DNA of 64,000 bases, taken from NCBI GenBank assembly GCA_018816905.1, contig JAHIVB010000008.1, positions 1 through 64,000 of the forward strand. Reading direction: 5' to 3'. The DNA comes from Bacillota bacterium (GTDB taxonomy: Bacteria > Bacillota_I > Bacilli_A > Izemoplasmatales > Hujiaoplasmataceae). This document shows, piece after piece, positions 43,177-52,296 of this stretch. The position numbers were made by a program, and so were the translations under genes. Numbering within the stretch: the stretch's first letter is position 1; every line of letters starts with the position of its first letter. Below the pieces are notes generated by a model. The model made no database searches and had not been told where the DNA came from. It worked only from the letters and a program-made list of their open reading frames with translations.

Positions 43177-43998
43177 ATGCCTGAACTTCCCGAGGTCGAA
43201 ACGGTCAGAATTACTTTGCTTCCGCTGTTAATGAATAAAAAAATTGTATCAGTCCAATTGTTATATGATAAAATGATAGTCAACAATACTCCCGAGTCAT
43301 TTACATCAAGACTAGTCGGTCAAACCTTTCGAGGAATCGAAAGAAGAGGAAAGTATCTGATCTTCATTCTTTCTAATCTCAAAATGATTAGCCATCTGAG
43401 AATGGAAGGAAAGTATTATCTTAAAGACGAATCTATCCCCATAGAAAAGCACGAGCATGTCATTTTTACTTTGGACACGGGGGAATCTTTAAGATATCAT
43501 GATACTCGAAAATTTGGAACGATGGAATTGCTTGAGTTCAATCAAATTTCTCAAACTGGGTTCTCGTCTCTTGGCTTCGAACCTTTTGATGATGAGTTTT
43601 CATGGATATACTTAAAAGAAAAACTTGCGCACTCCAATCGTCCCATCAAAGGTGGATTACTAGATCAATCTGTGATTTCTGGACTAGGTAATATTTACGT
43701 TGATGAAGTATTGTATTCGAGCAAAATTCATCCGGCAAGACTATGCTCTTCGATAAGAGATGACGAATTCAAAAAAATCGCCGAAAACTCAAAAGTGATT
43801 TTAGAGAAAGCAATCAATCTTGGAGGAGCTTCGGTTCATAGTTTTAGTTACGGAGATGGAATCACGGGACGATTTCAAAATGAATTAAATGTCCATACCC
43901 ACGCTGATGAACCATGTAATGAATGTGGATATGTTATAGAAAAAATGAAAGTTGCAGGAAGAACGACTTACTATTGTCCTAATTGTCAAAGAATGTGA
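43177..43998 (+). CDS. mutM: Formamidopyrimidine-DNA glycosylase
   Basis: Removes 8-oxoguanine and related lesions and nicks the abasic site. The length of 273 residues is normal. The catalytic N-terminus MPELPEVETVR (Pro2, Glu3) is intact. The beta-strand lysine is in RRGKYLIF, the H2TH region in DQSVISGLGNIYVDE, and the C-terminal zinc finger has CNECG and CPNCQ. It starts one base after the polA stop. The polA-mutM-coaE order is shared with Bacillus. Confidence 0.96.
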   Translation: MPELPEVETVRITLLPLLMNKKIVSVQLLYDKMIVNNTPESFTSRLVGQTFRGIERRGKYLIFILSNLKMISHLRMEGKYYLKDESIPIEKHEHVIFTLDTGESLRYHDTRKFGTMELLEFNQISQTGFSSLGFEPFDDEFSWIYLKEKLAHSNRPIKGGLLDQSVISGLGNIYVDEVLYSSKIHPARLCSSIRDDEFKKIAENSKVILEKAINLGGASVHSFSYGDGITGRFQNELNVHTHADEPCNECGYVIEKMKVAGRTTYYCPNCQRM

Positions 43999-44007
43999 GT
44001 GATTGAA

Positions 44008-44595
44008 ATGAAAGTAATTGGGTTAACCGGAGGGATTGCTTCAGGAAAATCAACCGTCTCCATGTGGTTTAAAGATGCAGGTATTCCTGTAGTGGATACT
44101 GATTTTGTCTATAAAGAATTGTCAAAACCGAAAAAAGTATTGTATAATAAACTAGTGGATGCCTTTGGCACTCAAATTTTGAAGGACGACGATCATATAA
44201 ACTGGCAATTCTTCAGTAAGTTTATTTTCTTGAATGAAGCTGAAAGAAAAAAACTGAATGCTCTGACACATCCGATCATCAGGCAAGAGGTGATTCAGCA
44301 ATTACAAGAATACAGAGCTTCAAACGTCAAACTTGTCGTTTTGGTTGTACCGCTTCTATTCGAATCCAATTTCCATGAGTTATGTGACGAAACCATTTGT
44401 GTTTATACGAATATGAAAACAGAAATCGAACGTCTTATGAATCGAGACCATGTTGACATGGATACGGCGAAGTTGAAAATCAAATCTCAAATGTCGCTTG
44501 AGAAGAAGAAAAAACTAGCTACATTTGTCATTGATAATTCCAAAGATTTAGAGTCTACATTCATTCAATTTGAAAAATTGCTAAAAATAATTTAA
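44008..44595 (+). CDS. coaE: Dephospho-CoA kinase
   Basis: Last step of coenzyme A synthesis, phosphorylating the ribose 3'-hydroxyl. A P-loop kinase of 195 residues with GLTGGIASGKST (Walker A) at the N-terminus, VVDTDFVYKEL in the substrate site, and the lid region MNRDHVDMDTAKLKIKSQM. I choose the ATG at 44008, with GAGTGA five bases upstream. A GTG at 43999 directly after the mutM stop is in frame but has no separate ribosome binding site. Confidence 0.95.
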   Translation: MKVIGLTGGIASGKSTVSMWFKDAGIPVVDTDFVYKELSKPKKVLYNKLVDAFGTQILKDDDHINWQFFSKFIFLNEAERKKLNALTHPIIRQEVIQQLQEYRASNVKLVVLVVPLLFESNFHELCDETICVYTNMKTEIERLMNRDHVDMDTAKLKIKSQMSLEKKKKLATFVIDNSKDLESTFIQFEKLLKII

Positions 44596-44606
44596 GGAGA
44601 GTTGAC

Positions 44607-44972
44607 ATGTCATTTTCAAGTTATTTTTCACCAATGTGTGAAACAAGAGAACTTCATTCAGATCCTCAATTAAGAACCAGATACTACAAAAACAGCTTCA
44701 AACAATGTTTGGAAGCATTTGAAAGTATGGCTAAAGCAGGGAATTTTGATGTTCGAAACGTCAATCCCGAACATGGAGAACTTTATGTCATTTCAAATGG
44801 ATATGACATGATTGTCACCATCACTCAAGTCACTCCGATCGAATCAGGCATAGATTTCAAAGTTAACTTCTTTAGTTTTGCAGGATTTGGACGACCAAAG
44901 AAAAAGGTTGTCGAATTCTATAAACAATTAGATTCATTACTAAAATTCAAGGGCGTAGCCCTGCATCCTTAG
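44607..44972 (+). CDS. Hypothetical protein between coaE and dnaB, 121 residues
   Basis: Not recognised. A small soluble protein with alternating strands and helices. No signal peptide, membrane helix, zinc motif or nucleotide-binding loop is visible. Cys11 and Cys34 are isolated. The ribosome binding site (AAGGAG, seven bases before the ATG), tight spacing and conserved surroundings make it a real gene. In Bacillus this interval carries nrdR and others; this product lacks the NrdR zinc ribbon, so it is not NrdR. A link to replication initiation is only positional. Confidence 0.8.
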   Translation: MSFSSYFSPMCETRELHSDPQLRTRYYKNSFKQCLEAFESMAKAGNFDVRNVNPEHGELYVISNGYDMIVTITQVTPIESGIDFKVNFFSFAGFGRPKKKVVEFYKQLDSLLKFKGVALHP

Positions 44973-44982
44973 GGAGGTACTT

Positions 44983-46206
44983 TTGGAAGGATTAAGAGGA
45001 ACAGACCGTTTTGTGTCCTACTCCAAAGCGGTAATATCAAGCCAAGACTATCAGACTTTAACGCTTTTTTACCAACCAATTATCGGTGAGGGAGCGTTTG
45101 TTTTGTATTGTACTCTAGCTGGTCTTCTTGATCGTCAAAAATTATCTTCCAAAGAGTATCTTCATAGTGATCTCGAATCGTTGGTAAATAAAAGCATTCA
45201 GGATATCGAAAAGGACCGTCATCGACTAGAAGCCATCGGACTGATAGATACATTTTATCAAAACGATCAATTCATCTATGAAATCAATATGCCATTATCC
45301 CCGGCTGCATTCGTTAATGATGGAGTTCTTGGAGAATATTTAAAGGCTTCTATTACGAAAGAAAGATTCCTCAAGATGCTTGACATCTTCAAAACCAAAT
45401 CTTTCAGTAAGAAAAACTACATCAGAATCACGAAATCATTTGATGAGGTGTTTCCATCACTTCCTCTTTCAGAACCCGAGAATGAGGAAGATTTAATTGG
45501 TATTCACAATGGAAATGGTGTCTCTGTGAACTATCATCCCTTCGAGTGGAGAACATTTGAAGAAAGCATTCCCAAAGAATTTTACGATTCGTCTCTATTG
45601 ACAAAAGCGGTAAAGATGAAGATTTTAAACCTAGCTTATGTATACGGACTCAATGAACTTGACGCAAGGGACATTTATGCCAAATGTTTTGATGAAAAGA
45701 CCAAAATCGTTAGTCTATCCAAACTAGCTACTGAAGCTCGTGAATTATACAAACTGACTTCAAGAAAAGAAGGCAAAGCAAATAAAGAACCTTTGAAACA
45801 TATCGAAGACCTTCCGCATGATCCTTTAGAATATTTCAAAGTCGTTCCTCCCATTCAACTATTGAAAGAACTCGGCGATGGGCATGTGAATGCATCCGAC
45901 CTTCGAGTAGCTGAAAGATTAATCGAAGATATCGGGCTTGATAAAGGTGTCGCAAACGTATTGCTTGCTTATACTTTTCAAATCAAAAACGGAAATCTTC
46001 CAAGTTACGATTATTTTGAAAAAGTGGGTTCCAGCTGGAAAAGAAATCAAATTAAATCGGTTGAACTCGCCATGGATTACGTTAAACATCTTAAAAGTCA
46101 ATATGATCAATCTGTTTCAAAAGGAAAGAAGACTCCATATACAAAATCAAATAAGCCTGACATAGAAATTGACTGGCTGGATGAGTATTACAACTCGATT
46201 GAATAA
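44983..46206 (+). CDS. dnaB: Replication initiation and membrane attachment protein DnaB (Bacillus type)
   Basis: Primosomal protein that helps load the replicative helicase with DnaD and DnaI (not the helicase itself). It has 407 residues. The N-terminal winged-helix region (TLFYQPIIGEGAFVLYCTL) resembles DnaB/DnaD proteins. The C-terminal DDBH2-type region covers DPLEYFKVVPPIQLLKELGDG to GLDKGVANVLLAYTFQIKNG, with SWKRNQIKSVELAMDYVKHL after it. The start is a TTG at 44983, seven bases after AGGGAGG. The dnaI gene follows, confirming the assignment. Confidence 0.9.
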   Translation: MEGLRGTDRFVSYSKAVISSQDYQTLTLFYQPIIGEGAFVLYCTLAGLLDRQKLSSKEYLHSDLESLVNKSIQDIEKDRHRLEAIGLIDTFYQNDQFIYEINMPLSPAAFVNDGVLGEYLKASITKERFLKMLDIFKTKSFSKKNYIRITKSFDEVFPSLPLSEPENEEDLIGIHNGNGVSVNYHPFEWRTFEESIPKEFYDSSLLTKAVKMKILNLAYVYGLNELDARDIYAKCFDEKTKIVSLSKLATEARELYKLTSRKEGKANKEPLKHIEDLPHDPLEYFKVVPPIQLLKELGDGHVNASDLRVAERLIEDIGLDKGVANVLLAYTFQIKNGNLPSYDYFEKVGSSWKRNQIKSVELAMDYVKHLKSQYDQSVSKGKKTPYTKSNKPDIEIDWLDEYYNSIE

Positions 46207-46223
46207 GAAAGGTGGTGTAAGTC

Positions 46224-47120
46224 ATGAAAAGACCAGATGATTATCTTAAAGACTATCGTCGAAAAACTAGTTCTGACGATATGATAGACAAATTGTTGGA
46301 AGATCCAATCATCCGACGTTTTGTCCTTGATAACGATCTAAAACATGATACAATCACTCTCAATATGAATAGCTTCTTAACTTTCAAGGAATCAAAGACA
46401 ACTTGTCAAAACTGCCCAGGAATATACGATTGTAAGTTAGGTACTTCCGGTATGACGCCCATGCTTCGATTTTATCAAGACGATGTGATTCTTGATTATA
46501 GAAAGTGTAAGTACAATACCTTTGACGAAACGAAATTGAAAATCGATTCTTTATACGTTCCAAGAAAAATCTTTAATTCGGAGTTATCCGATTTCGACTT
46601 GATTGGAAATGAAAGAAAAGCAATTCATCAATACATTATGGACTTTTTGAAAAACTACTCAAAGGACAAGCCCAAGAAGGGAATGTATATATCCGGTATT
46701 TTTGGTGCAGGGAAAACTTATATTCTCGCTTCAATCGCTAACGAACTAGCAAAAGCGGGATATTCTATTTTGTTTGCATATTATCCGGATCTTGTCAGAG
46801 AACTAAAGTCTTCGATTGGAACAGGCGAATTGGAGAAAAAAGTAGAGAAACTAAAATCAGCAGATATCCTATTTTTGGACGACATTGGTGGAGAAGCACC
46901 AAGCGCGTTCATTCGCGATGAAGTTCTAGGACCGATTCTTCAGCACAGAGTGCTGGAAACCTTACCAACGTTCTTTTCTTCTAATATGCCAGTACGAGTT
47001 TTGAGAGATGCACTAAGGATTGATAATTCTGAGACTGAAAAAGTAAAAGCATCAAGAATTTACGAAAGAATTCTTGTCTTGGCAGAAGAATTCGTTTTAA
47101 CGGAAAAACCAAGAATATAA
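46224..47120 (+). CDS. dnaI: Primosomal helicase loader DnaI
   Basis: AAA+ ATPase that loads the replicative helicase. The protein of 298 residues has an N-terminal helicase-binding, zinc-binding domain (Cys61, Cys64, Cys70 and Cys95). The ATPase domain has Walker A GIFGAGKT at 158-165 and Walker B ILFLDDIGGEAPS, and a sensor-like SSNMPVRVLRDAL follows. AAAGGTGG precedes the ATG. It ends the polA-to-dnaI string and is followed by the thrS T-box, as in Bacillus. Confidence 0.95.
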   Translation: MKRPDDYLKDYRRKTSSDDMIDKLLEDPIIRRFVLDNDLKHDTITLNMNSFLTFKESKTTCQNCPGIYDCKLGTSGMTPMLRFYQDDVILDYRKCKYNTFDETKLKIDSLYVPRKIFNSELSDFDLIGNERKAIHQYIMDFLKNYSKDKPKKGMYISGIFGAGKTYILASIANELAKAGYSILFAYYPDLVRELKSSIGTGELEKKVEKLKSADILFLDDIGGEAPSAFIRDEVLGPILQHRVLETLPTFFSSNMPVRVLRDALRIDNSETEKVKASRIYERILVLAEEFVLTEKPRI

Positions 47121-47121
47121 C

Positions 47122-47149
47122 TTGACAAAACAAATGAATCATATATAAT
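47122..47149 (+). promoter_or_regulatory. Promoter of the thrS T-box transcript
   Basis: TTGACA (47122-47127), a 16-base spacer and TATAAT (47144-47149), beginning right after the dnaI stop. Confidence 0.8.
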
Positions 47150-47154
47150 GATAG

Positions 47155-47370
47155 TAAGATAAATACGTTGAATTGGACAATACAAACATACCTAGTTCAA
47201 AGCGACAGCGGGATGGTGAAAGCCGCTGAATCCAAGGATGTTTTGTTACCACCAAGGAGTTGACTTTAGAAAAAGTTCCGTATTCCGGCGTTAACGGATT
47301 GAGTGCCAGAGCAATCTGGAACAAAGGTGGTACCGCGCAAAGTCGTCCTTTTATTGGGACGACTTTTTTT
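47155..47370 (+). ncRNA. Threonine T-box leader of thrS
   Basis: A stem I region is followed by the specifier codon ACC (Thr) at 47248-47250. The T-box ACAAAGGTGGTACCGCG is at 47321-47337. The terminator AAGTCGTCC (47340-47348) pairs with GGACGACTT (47357-47365) before a T run. Uncharged tRNA-Thr should induce thrS. Confidence 0.92.
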
Positions 47371-47390
47371 ATTTATAGGAGGAAAGAAAG

Positions 47391-49292
47391 ATGAAAATCA
47401 AGTTTATAGACGGATCAGTCCGTGAGTTTCAAAATGGAATGACGATTGAAGATATCGCAAATGCCATATCCATTTCACTTAGAAAAAAGAGCATTGGAGC
47501 GAAAGTGAACGACAAGATTGTTGACTTGGATTTCGTCTTGGCTGAAGATGCAAGTCTTGAATTAATTACGGAAGAAAGCCCAGATGCGATTGAAATATTA
47601 AGACATTCAACCGCTCATCTTTTAGCAGAAGCAGTGAAATCCATTTATCCTGAAGCCAAATTCGGAGTTGGACCAATCATCGAAGAAGGCTTCTATTATG
47701 ACATGGATCTTGGGGATCATGTTTTAACTGAGTCCGAGCTTCCTGATATTGAGAAAATGATGAACAAGCTTGCTTCTCAAAATCAAAAGATTGAAAGAGA
47801 AGTCATGTCGAAAGAAGAAGCATTGGAGTTTTTTAAATCAGATCCATACAAAGTGGAATTAATATCTGATCTTCCCGACTCAGAAGAAATCAGTGCTTAT
47901 ACACAAGGACTGTTTACTGACCTTTGCAGAGGCCCACATCTTCCATCAACAAAATGGATTCGCCATTTTAAACTGTTGTCTCTTGCGGGAGCTTACTGGA
48001 GAGGGGACTCAAAGAACAAGCAGCTAACTAGAGTCTATGGAACCGCCTTTTTTACTCAAGAAGAATTGAAAAATCATCTAGAACTTCTTGAAGAAAGAAA
48101 AAAGAGAGATCACAGAAAATTGGGAAAAGAACTCGATTTATTCATGTTAAGCGAGTATGGCCCTGGATTCCCATTTTGGTTGCCCAACGGGATGATTTTA
48201 AGAAGAGAACTAGAGAGTTTTTGGTACAGAGTCCATTTAAAAGAAGGCTACAAATTGATTCAAACGCCAATTATGCTTAACAAGGATTTATGGGTTGTTT
48301 CCGGACATTGGCAGAATTATAGAGAAAACATGTATACTTCGGAAATTGATGATATGGAATTTGCTATCAAACCAATGAATTGTCCTGGTGGTATGCTGGT
48401 ATACAAAAGAGATTTGCATTCTTACAAAGATTTTCCACTCAAAGTTGGAGAACTTGGCTTAGTCCACCGGCATGAAGCCAGTGGCGCATTGAACGGTTTG
48501 TTTAGAGTGCGGAACTTTACGCAAGACGATGCACATATTTTTATGACTGAAGACCAAATCGTTGAAGAAGTCGCATCATTGGTAAGACTTTTCGATTATG
48601 TCTATTCCGTATTTGACTTAAGTTATCATATTGAACTATCAACGAGACCTCTTGAAAAATACATCGGCGAAATATCGACATGGGACAAGGCTGAAGCCGC
48701 TCTAGCAAGTGCCCTTCAATCAATGAATAAAGACTACATTGTCAACCCAGGGGATGGGGCTTTCTATGGACCAAAACTGGATTTCAAATTGAGAGACTCC
48801 ATGAATAGAATCTGGCAGTGTGGAACCATACAACTCGATATGAATTTACCTGAAAGATTTGATTTGACTTATGTTGATCATTTAGGCGAGAAGAAAAGAC
48901 CCGTGATGCTTCATAGAGCCTTATTTGGTTCAATTGAACGGTTTATTGGAATTCTTATCGAACATTATGCAGGAGCTTTTCCAACTTGGTTGGCTCCAGT
49001 TCAAGTGAAGGTTATTCCAGTGAATCTTGAGTATCACAAACAAGCTTCTGACCGTTTAGTTCAAATTTTGAGGGATGCAAACATTCGTGTAGAAGAAGAC
49101 TACAGAGATGAAAAACTCGGTTACAAAATTAGAGAAGCTCAAACAAAAAAAATACCTTATCAGATTGTCATTGGTGACGAGGAAGCAGCTTCAGATATGG
49201 TTACTTATCGACGCTATGGAGAAAAGGAACAAGTCAAAATTTCCGTTTCGGAATTTGTAGAAATGATTCAAAAGGAAGTTAAAATTGCATAA
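47391..49292 (+). CDS. thrS: Threonyl-tRNA synthetase
   Basis: A class II synthetase of 633 residues. The N-terminal TGS domain (MKIKFIDGSVREF) is followed by the editing domain with HSTAHLLAEAVK (His motif) and FTDLCRGPHLP. The catalytic core has KPMNCPGGMLVYK (zinc Cys), FRVRNFTQDDAHIF and MLHRALFGSIERFIG, and a C-terminal anticodon-binding domain starts near VKVIPVNLEYH. AGGAGGAAAG precedes the ATG. The Thr T-box upstream supports the specificity. Confidence 0.97.
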   Translation: MKIKFIDGSVREFQNGMTIEDIANAISISLRKKSIGAKVNDKIVDLDFVLAEDASLELITEESPDAIEILRHSTAHLLAEAVKSIYPEAKFGVGPIIEEGFYYDMDLGDHVLTESELPDIEKMMNKLASQNQKIEREVMSKEEALEFFKSDPYKVELISDLPDSEEISAYTQGLFTDLCRGPHLPSTKWIRHFKLLSLAGAYWRGDSKNKQLTRVYGTAFFTQEELKNHLELLEERKKRDHRKLGKELDLFMLSEYGPGFPFWLPNGMILRRELESFWYRVHLKEGYKLIQTPIMLNKDLWVVSGHWQNYRENMYTSEIDDMEFAIKPMNCPGGMLVYKRDLHSYKDFPLKVGELGLVHRHEASGALNGLFRVRNFTQDDAHIFMTEDQIVEEVASLVRLFDYVYSVFDLSYHIELSTRPLEKYIGEISTWDKAEAALASALQSMNKDYIVNPGDGAFYGPKLDFKLRDSMNRIWQCGTIQLDMNLPERFDLTYVDHLGEKKRPVMLHRALFGSIERFIGILIEHYAGAFPTWLAPVQVKVIPVNLEYHKQASDRLVQILRDANIRVEEDYRDEKLGYKIREAQTKKIPYQIVIGDEEAASDMVTYRRYGEKEQVKISVSEFVEMIQKEVKIA

Positions 49293-49619
49293 AACGTTTT
49301 CATGAAAACTAATGAATAATTTACATTCTTTTTTGGTATAATGAAGATGGTTTAGAAACAAGCAAACCGCAGGAAAGAATAAATGGAATCCATTTGTCAA
49401 CCAGTACTTTTGCTTGTTTTCTATTTGTTAACGTAGTTGTTTTTTAACAACTCAATTCAATGTTTTTTTAAACGGGATTTTCACTTCTTCCAAATCGGGT
49501 TGGTTGAAGACAATTTTGTCTGACGGGTAACAGTAATTACCCTTTATTTTGATTTCATAGAAAATAAAAATATATGAAAATTGTAAGATTTTTTACTTAC
49601 GGGAAAGGGAAATTAAACA
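49293..49619 (+). promoter_or_regulatory. Long structured leader of the hydrogenase operon
   Basis: A 327-base gap without a gene. An extended -10 promoter (TGGTATAAT, 49334-49342) gives a leader of about 270 bases. It holds a long stem of 49354-49366 with 49409-49422 (one bulge) around an inner hairpin (49381-49395). A second stem is AGTTGTT (49435-49441) with AACAACT (49446-49452). A terminator-like stem is GGGTAA (49525-49530) with TTACCC (49537-49542), followed by TTTATTTT. I do not recognise a known riboswitch class. A near-cre sequence overlaps the thrS stop (49289-49303). Confidence 0.5.
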
Positions 49620-50129
49620 ATGGAAAAAGTAAATTTGGATTTAAAGGATCTAGATTTAGAAAAACTGGCTGAGTTGGACCAGTACATTTTGACTTTAGAC
49701 GATCCAGTGGAACGTTTGATTAATGTGCTTCATCGCGCTCAGGACATTTTCGGATATCTTCCTCCGAATCTTCAACTTTACATTGCAAGGAAATTAAACA
49801 TCAGCGCAGCAAAGGTTAACGGAGTTGTCAGTTTTTATTCCTACTTCACAGAGGAAAAAACCGGGAAATACGTTGTCAGCGTATGTATGGGAACTGCCTG
49901 TTATGTCAAAGGTGCTGAGAAGGTATTAAAAAGAGTACTAAAAGAACTATGTGTTGAAAAAAACGAAGTGACAAAAGACGGTTTGTTCTCGGTTAAAGAT
50001 GTAAGATGTGTAGGTGCATGTAGCCTAGCTCCGATTTTAACCATTGGAGAAACTGTGTTTGGACACATGACAGAAGAAAAAGTACCTGGAGTACTGAATA
50101 AGTTTAGAGGTGAAATCAATGAAGATTAA
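49620..50129 (+). CDS. hydC: [FeFe]-hydrogenase complex subunit HydC (NuoE-like)
   Basis: Thioredoxin-like [2Fe-2S] subunit of the multimeric NAD-linked hydrogenase, 169 residues. It carries the NuoE blocks RAQDIFGYLPPNLQLYIA and VVSFYSYFTEEKTGKYVVSVC. The four cluster cysteines are in VCMGTACYVKG and VRCVGACSLAP. It accepts or relays electrons near the flavin subunit. The ribosome binding site is AAAGGG, rather far from the ATG, so basal translation may be modest or controlled by the leader. First gene of a four-gene operon. Confidence 0.92.
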   Translation: MEKVNLDLKDLDLEKLAELDQYILTLDDPVERLINVLHRAQDIFGYLPPNLQLYIARKLNISAAKVNGVVSFYSYFTEEKTGKYVVSVCMGTACYVKGAEKVLKRVLKELCVEKNEVTKDGLFSVKDVRCVGACSLAPILTIGETVFGHMTEEKVPGVLNKFRGEINED

Positions 50130-50526
50130 TTCTCGCTCTGAATTAGTAGAACTAAGAAAATCCTTATCCAACAAAATCACGTTGAGAGAATCCGGTGCAA
50201 CTACGGACGACACCATTGAAATCCTGATTGGAATGGCTACCTGTGGCATCGCTTCTGGCGCAAAAGATACTTATAATGAGTTAATAACGGTTATTGAAGA
50301 CTTGAATTTGACGAATGTCAAAGTTATCAGCGTAGGCTGTCTTGGATATTGCTACATGGAACCTACCGTTCAAGTTTGCATTCCTGGGGAAGAACCATTA
50401 CTATATGGAAAAATTACCAAAGACAAAGCTTTTGAACTGATTGAAAAAGTCATTGTTGAACGTGTATATTTAAGCGATAATCTTTTGATAAGATCCTTTG
50501 ACAAGGCGGGTGCTTCCAATGAATAG
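50119..50526 (+). CDS. Thioredoxin-like (2Fe-2S) ferredoxin subunit
   Basis: A small protein of 135 residues with the (2Fe-2S) ferredoxin fold: MATCGIASGAKD gives the first cysteine, and VGCLGYC with a later VQVC gives the others. It resembles the N-terminal thioredoxin-like domain of HydB/NuoF-type hydrogenase subunits. The start is the ATG at 50119 (GAGGTGA seven bases upstream, inside hydC), overlapping hydC by 11 bases. Its end overlaps hydB by eight. It probably sits in the hydrogenase electron path. A frame-internal GTG three codons earlier overlaps the Shine-Dalgarno. Confidence 0.85.
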   Translation: MKINSRSELVELRKSLSNKITLRESGATTDDTIEILIGMATCGIASGAKDTYNELITVIEDLNLTNVKVISVGCLGYCYMEPTVQVCIPGEEPLLYGKITKDKAFELIEKVIVERVYLSDNLLIRSFDKAGASNE

Positions 50527-52285
50527 TAAATACACCCTTTTAGTATGTGACGGAGCTTCGTGCAAGACGACTCACAAAGCAAATCTTGCGGCAGGTTTTA
50601 AAAAGGTAATCGCAGAAAAAAAATTAGGCGAATTCGTAAGCGTTGTTAAAACCGGATGTTTCGGCATATGCGGTCAAGGACCGATTGTAAAAGTATTACC
50701 CGACGATTTACTATATGTCTCTGTAAAACAAACAGATATTGAAGAAATCGTCGAAGAACACATCAAAAACGGAAATGTAGTCAAAAGATTACTATATACT
50801 GACCCTTTCACTCAAGAACCGGTTGAGAAACAAAAAGGTAAGAAGATCTATCAAAAACAATTCCGGATTGCTTTAAGAAATTGTGGACTGATCAATCCTG
50901 AAGACATTACTGAATACATTGCCGTCAGGGGATATGAAGCTTTGGCTTCTGTTTTAGCCGATAAAACTCCAATAGAAGTAGTTGAATTGATGAAAAAATC
51001 AAAACTTCGTGGACGCGGTGGCGGAGGATTCCCAACTGGCTTAAAATGGGAATTTACTGCGAAACAACCTGGAAATGAAAAATATGTCATTTGTAATGCT
51101 GACGAAGGTGACCCAGGCGCATTTATGGATCGAAGTGTTCTTGAAGGTGATCCTCATAGCGTTCTTGAAGCTATGGCTATTGCCGGATATGCAATTGGAG
51201 CATCTCAAGGTTACATTTATGTTCGTGCAGAATACCCACTTGCAATTCATCGATTGAATATAGCTATGGAACAAGCAAGAGAATATGGCTTCTTAGGGAA
51301 GAACATTTTCTCAAGTGGTTTTGATTTCGATATCGATATCAGATTGGGTGCCGGAGCCTTTGTTTGCGGAGAAGAAACCGCTTTGATTCATTCCATGGAA
51401 GGTCAAAGAGGCGAGCCAACAAAAAAACCTCCATTTCCAAGTGTAAGCGGATTTCGTAAAAAACCGACCTCTGTAAACAATGTAGAAACATTTGCGAATA
51501 TTCCTGCGATTGTATTAAACGGAGCTGATTGGTTTGCAAGCATAGGTACAGAAAATTCCAAGGGAACCAAAGTGTTTGCTTTAGCAGGAAAAATCAATAA
51601 TATCGGGCTTGTAGAAGTACCGATGGGGACAACTCTTCGAGAAATCATCTATGACATCGGCGGGGGAATGGTTAACAACAAAGAATTTAAAGCTGTTCAA
51701 TCAGGTGGCCCTTCTGGTGGAGTTATTCCAAAAGAACACCTCGATACACCCATCGACTATGAGTCTTTGAAACAAATCGGTAGCATGATGGGCAGTGGTG
51801 GTTTAATTGTTCTTGATGAAGATGACGACATTGTTCAACTAGCAAAATTCTATCTTGATTTCACTCAGGATGAGTCTTGTGGGAAATGTACTCCTTGCCG
51901 TATTGGAACCAAAAGAATGTATGAAATACTTGACAGATTGACCAAGTTAGAAGGATCACCTGACGATTTAGACATTTTGGAAGATCTCGCTGTCAATATT
52001 AAAAATTCAGCTTTATGCGGTCTTGGACAATCCGCTCCAAACCCTGTTTTGAGCACGATGGAGTACTTCAAAGATGAGTATGAAGCCTACGCTTATAGAA
52101 AAGTAAAACACACATATTCAATCATAACTGACAAATGCATTGGTTGTACGAAGTGTGCTAGAGTCTGTCCGGTTGAGTGCATCAGCGGATCAGTCAAAGT
52201 ACCACACGTCATCGACGAATCATTGTGTATTGCTTGCGGAGCCTGCTATACGGCTTGCCCAGTCAATGCCATTGAGAAACCTTAG
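50519..52285 (+). CDS. hydB: [FeFe]-hydrogenase complex flavoprotein subunit HydB (NuoF-like)
   Basis: NADH-reacting, FMN-containing subunit of 588 residues. In order: an N-terminal thioredoxin-like [2Fe-2S] domain (VCDGASCK, TGCFGICG); the NAD/FMN motif LRGRGGGGFPTGLKWE; DEGDPGAFMDRSV; an SLBB region; the NuoF [4Fe-4S] site ESCGKCTPCRIGT; and a C-terminal pair of [4Fe-4S] motifs (CIGCTKCARVCP, CIACGACYTACP). The last motif pair is typical of electron-bifurcating or confurcating HydABC rather than respiratory NuoF. The ATG at 50519 has GGGTG upstream. An in-frame TTG seven codons earlier is rejected. Confidence 0.94.
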   Translation: MNSKYTLLVCDGASCKTTHKANLAAGFKKVIAEKKLGEFVSVVKTGCFGICGQGPIVKVLPDDLLYVSVKQTDIEEIVEEHIKNGNVVKRLLYTDPFTQEPVEKQKGKKIYQKQFRIALRNCGLINPEDITEYIAVRGYEALASVLADKTPIEVVELMKKSKLRGRGGGGFPTGLKWEFTAKQPGNEKYVICNADEGDPGAFMDRSVLEGDPHSVLEAMAIAGYAIGASQGYIYVRAEYPLAIHRLNIAMEQAREYGFLGKNIFSSGFDFDIDIRLGAGAFVCGEETALIHSMEGQRGEPTKKPPFPSVSGFRKKPTSVNNVETFANIPAIVLNGADWFASIGTENSKGTKVFALAGKINNIGLVEVPMGTTLREIIYDIGGGMVNNKEFKAVQSGGPSGGVIPKEHLDTPIDYESLKQIGSMMGSGGLIVLDEDDDIVQLAKFYLDFTQDESCGKCTPCRIGTKRMYEILDRLTKLEGSPDDLDILEDLAVNIKNSALCGLGQSAPNPVLSTMEYFKDEYEAYAYRKVKHTYSIITDKCIGCTKCARVCPVECISGSVKVPHVIDESLCIACGACYTACPVNAIEKP

Positions 52286-52296
52286 GAGGTGCCCAC

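Noticed and set aside
49321-49430. GCAAACC in the hydrogenase leader as part of a c-di-GMP-I riboswitch
   Set aside because: The paired GACGCAAAGCC segment and the tetraloop/receptor layout are absent.
49425-49450. TTGTTAA and TTAACAA half-sites resembling a Rex operator in the hydrogenase leader
   Set aside because: The half-sites are separated by 12 bases rather than the four of Rex operators, and they lie downstream of the promoter. The second half-site is part of a hairpin.
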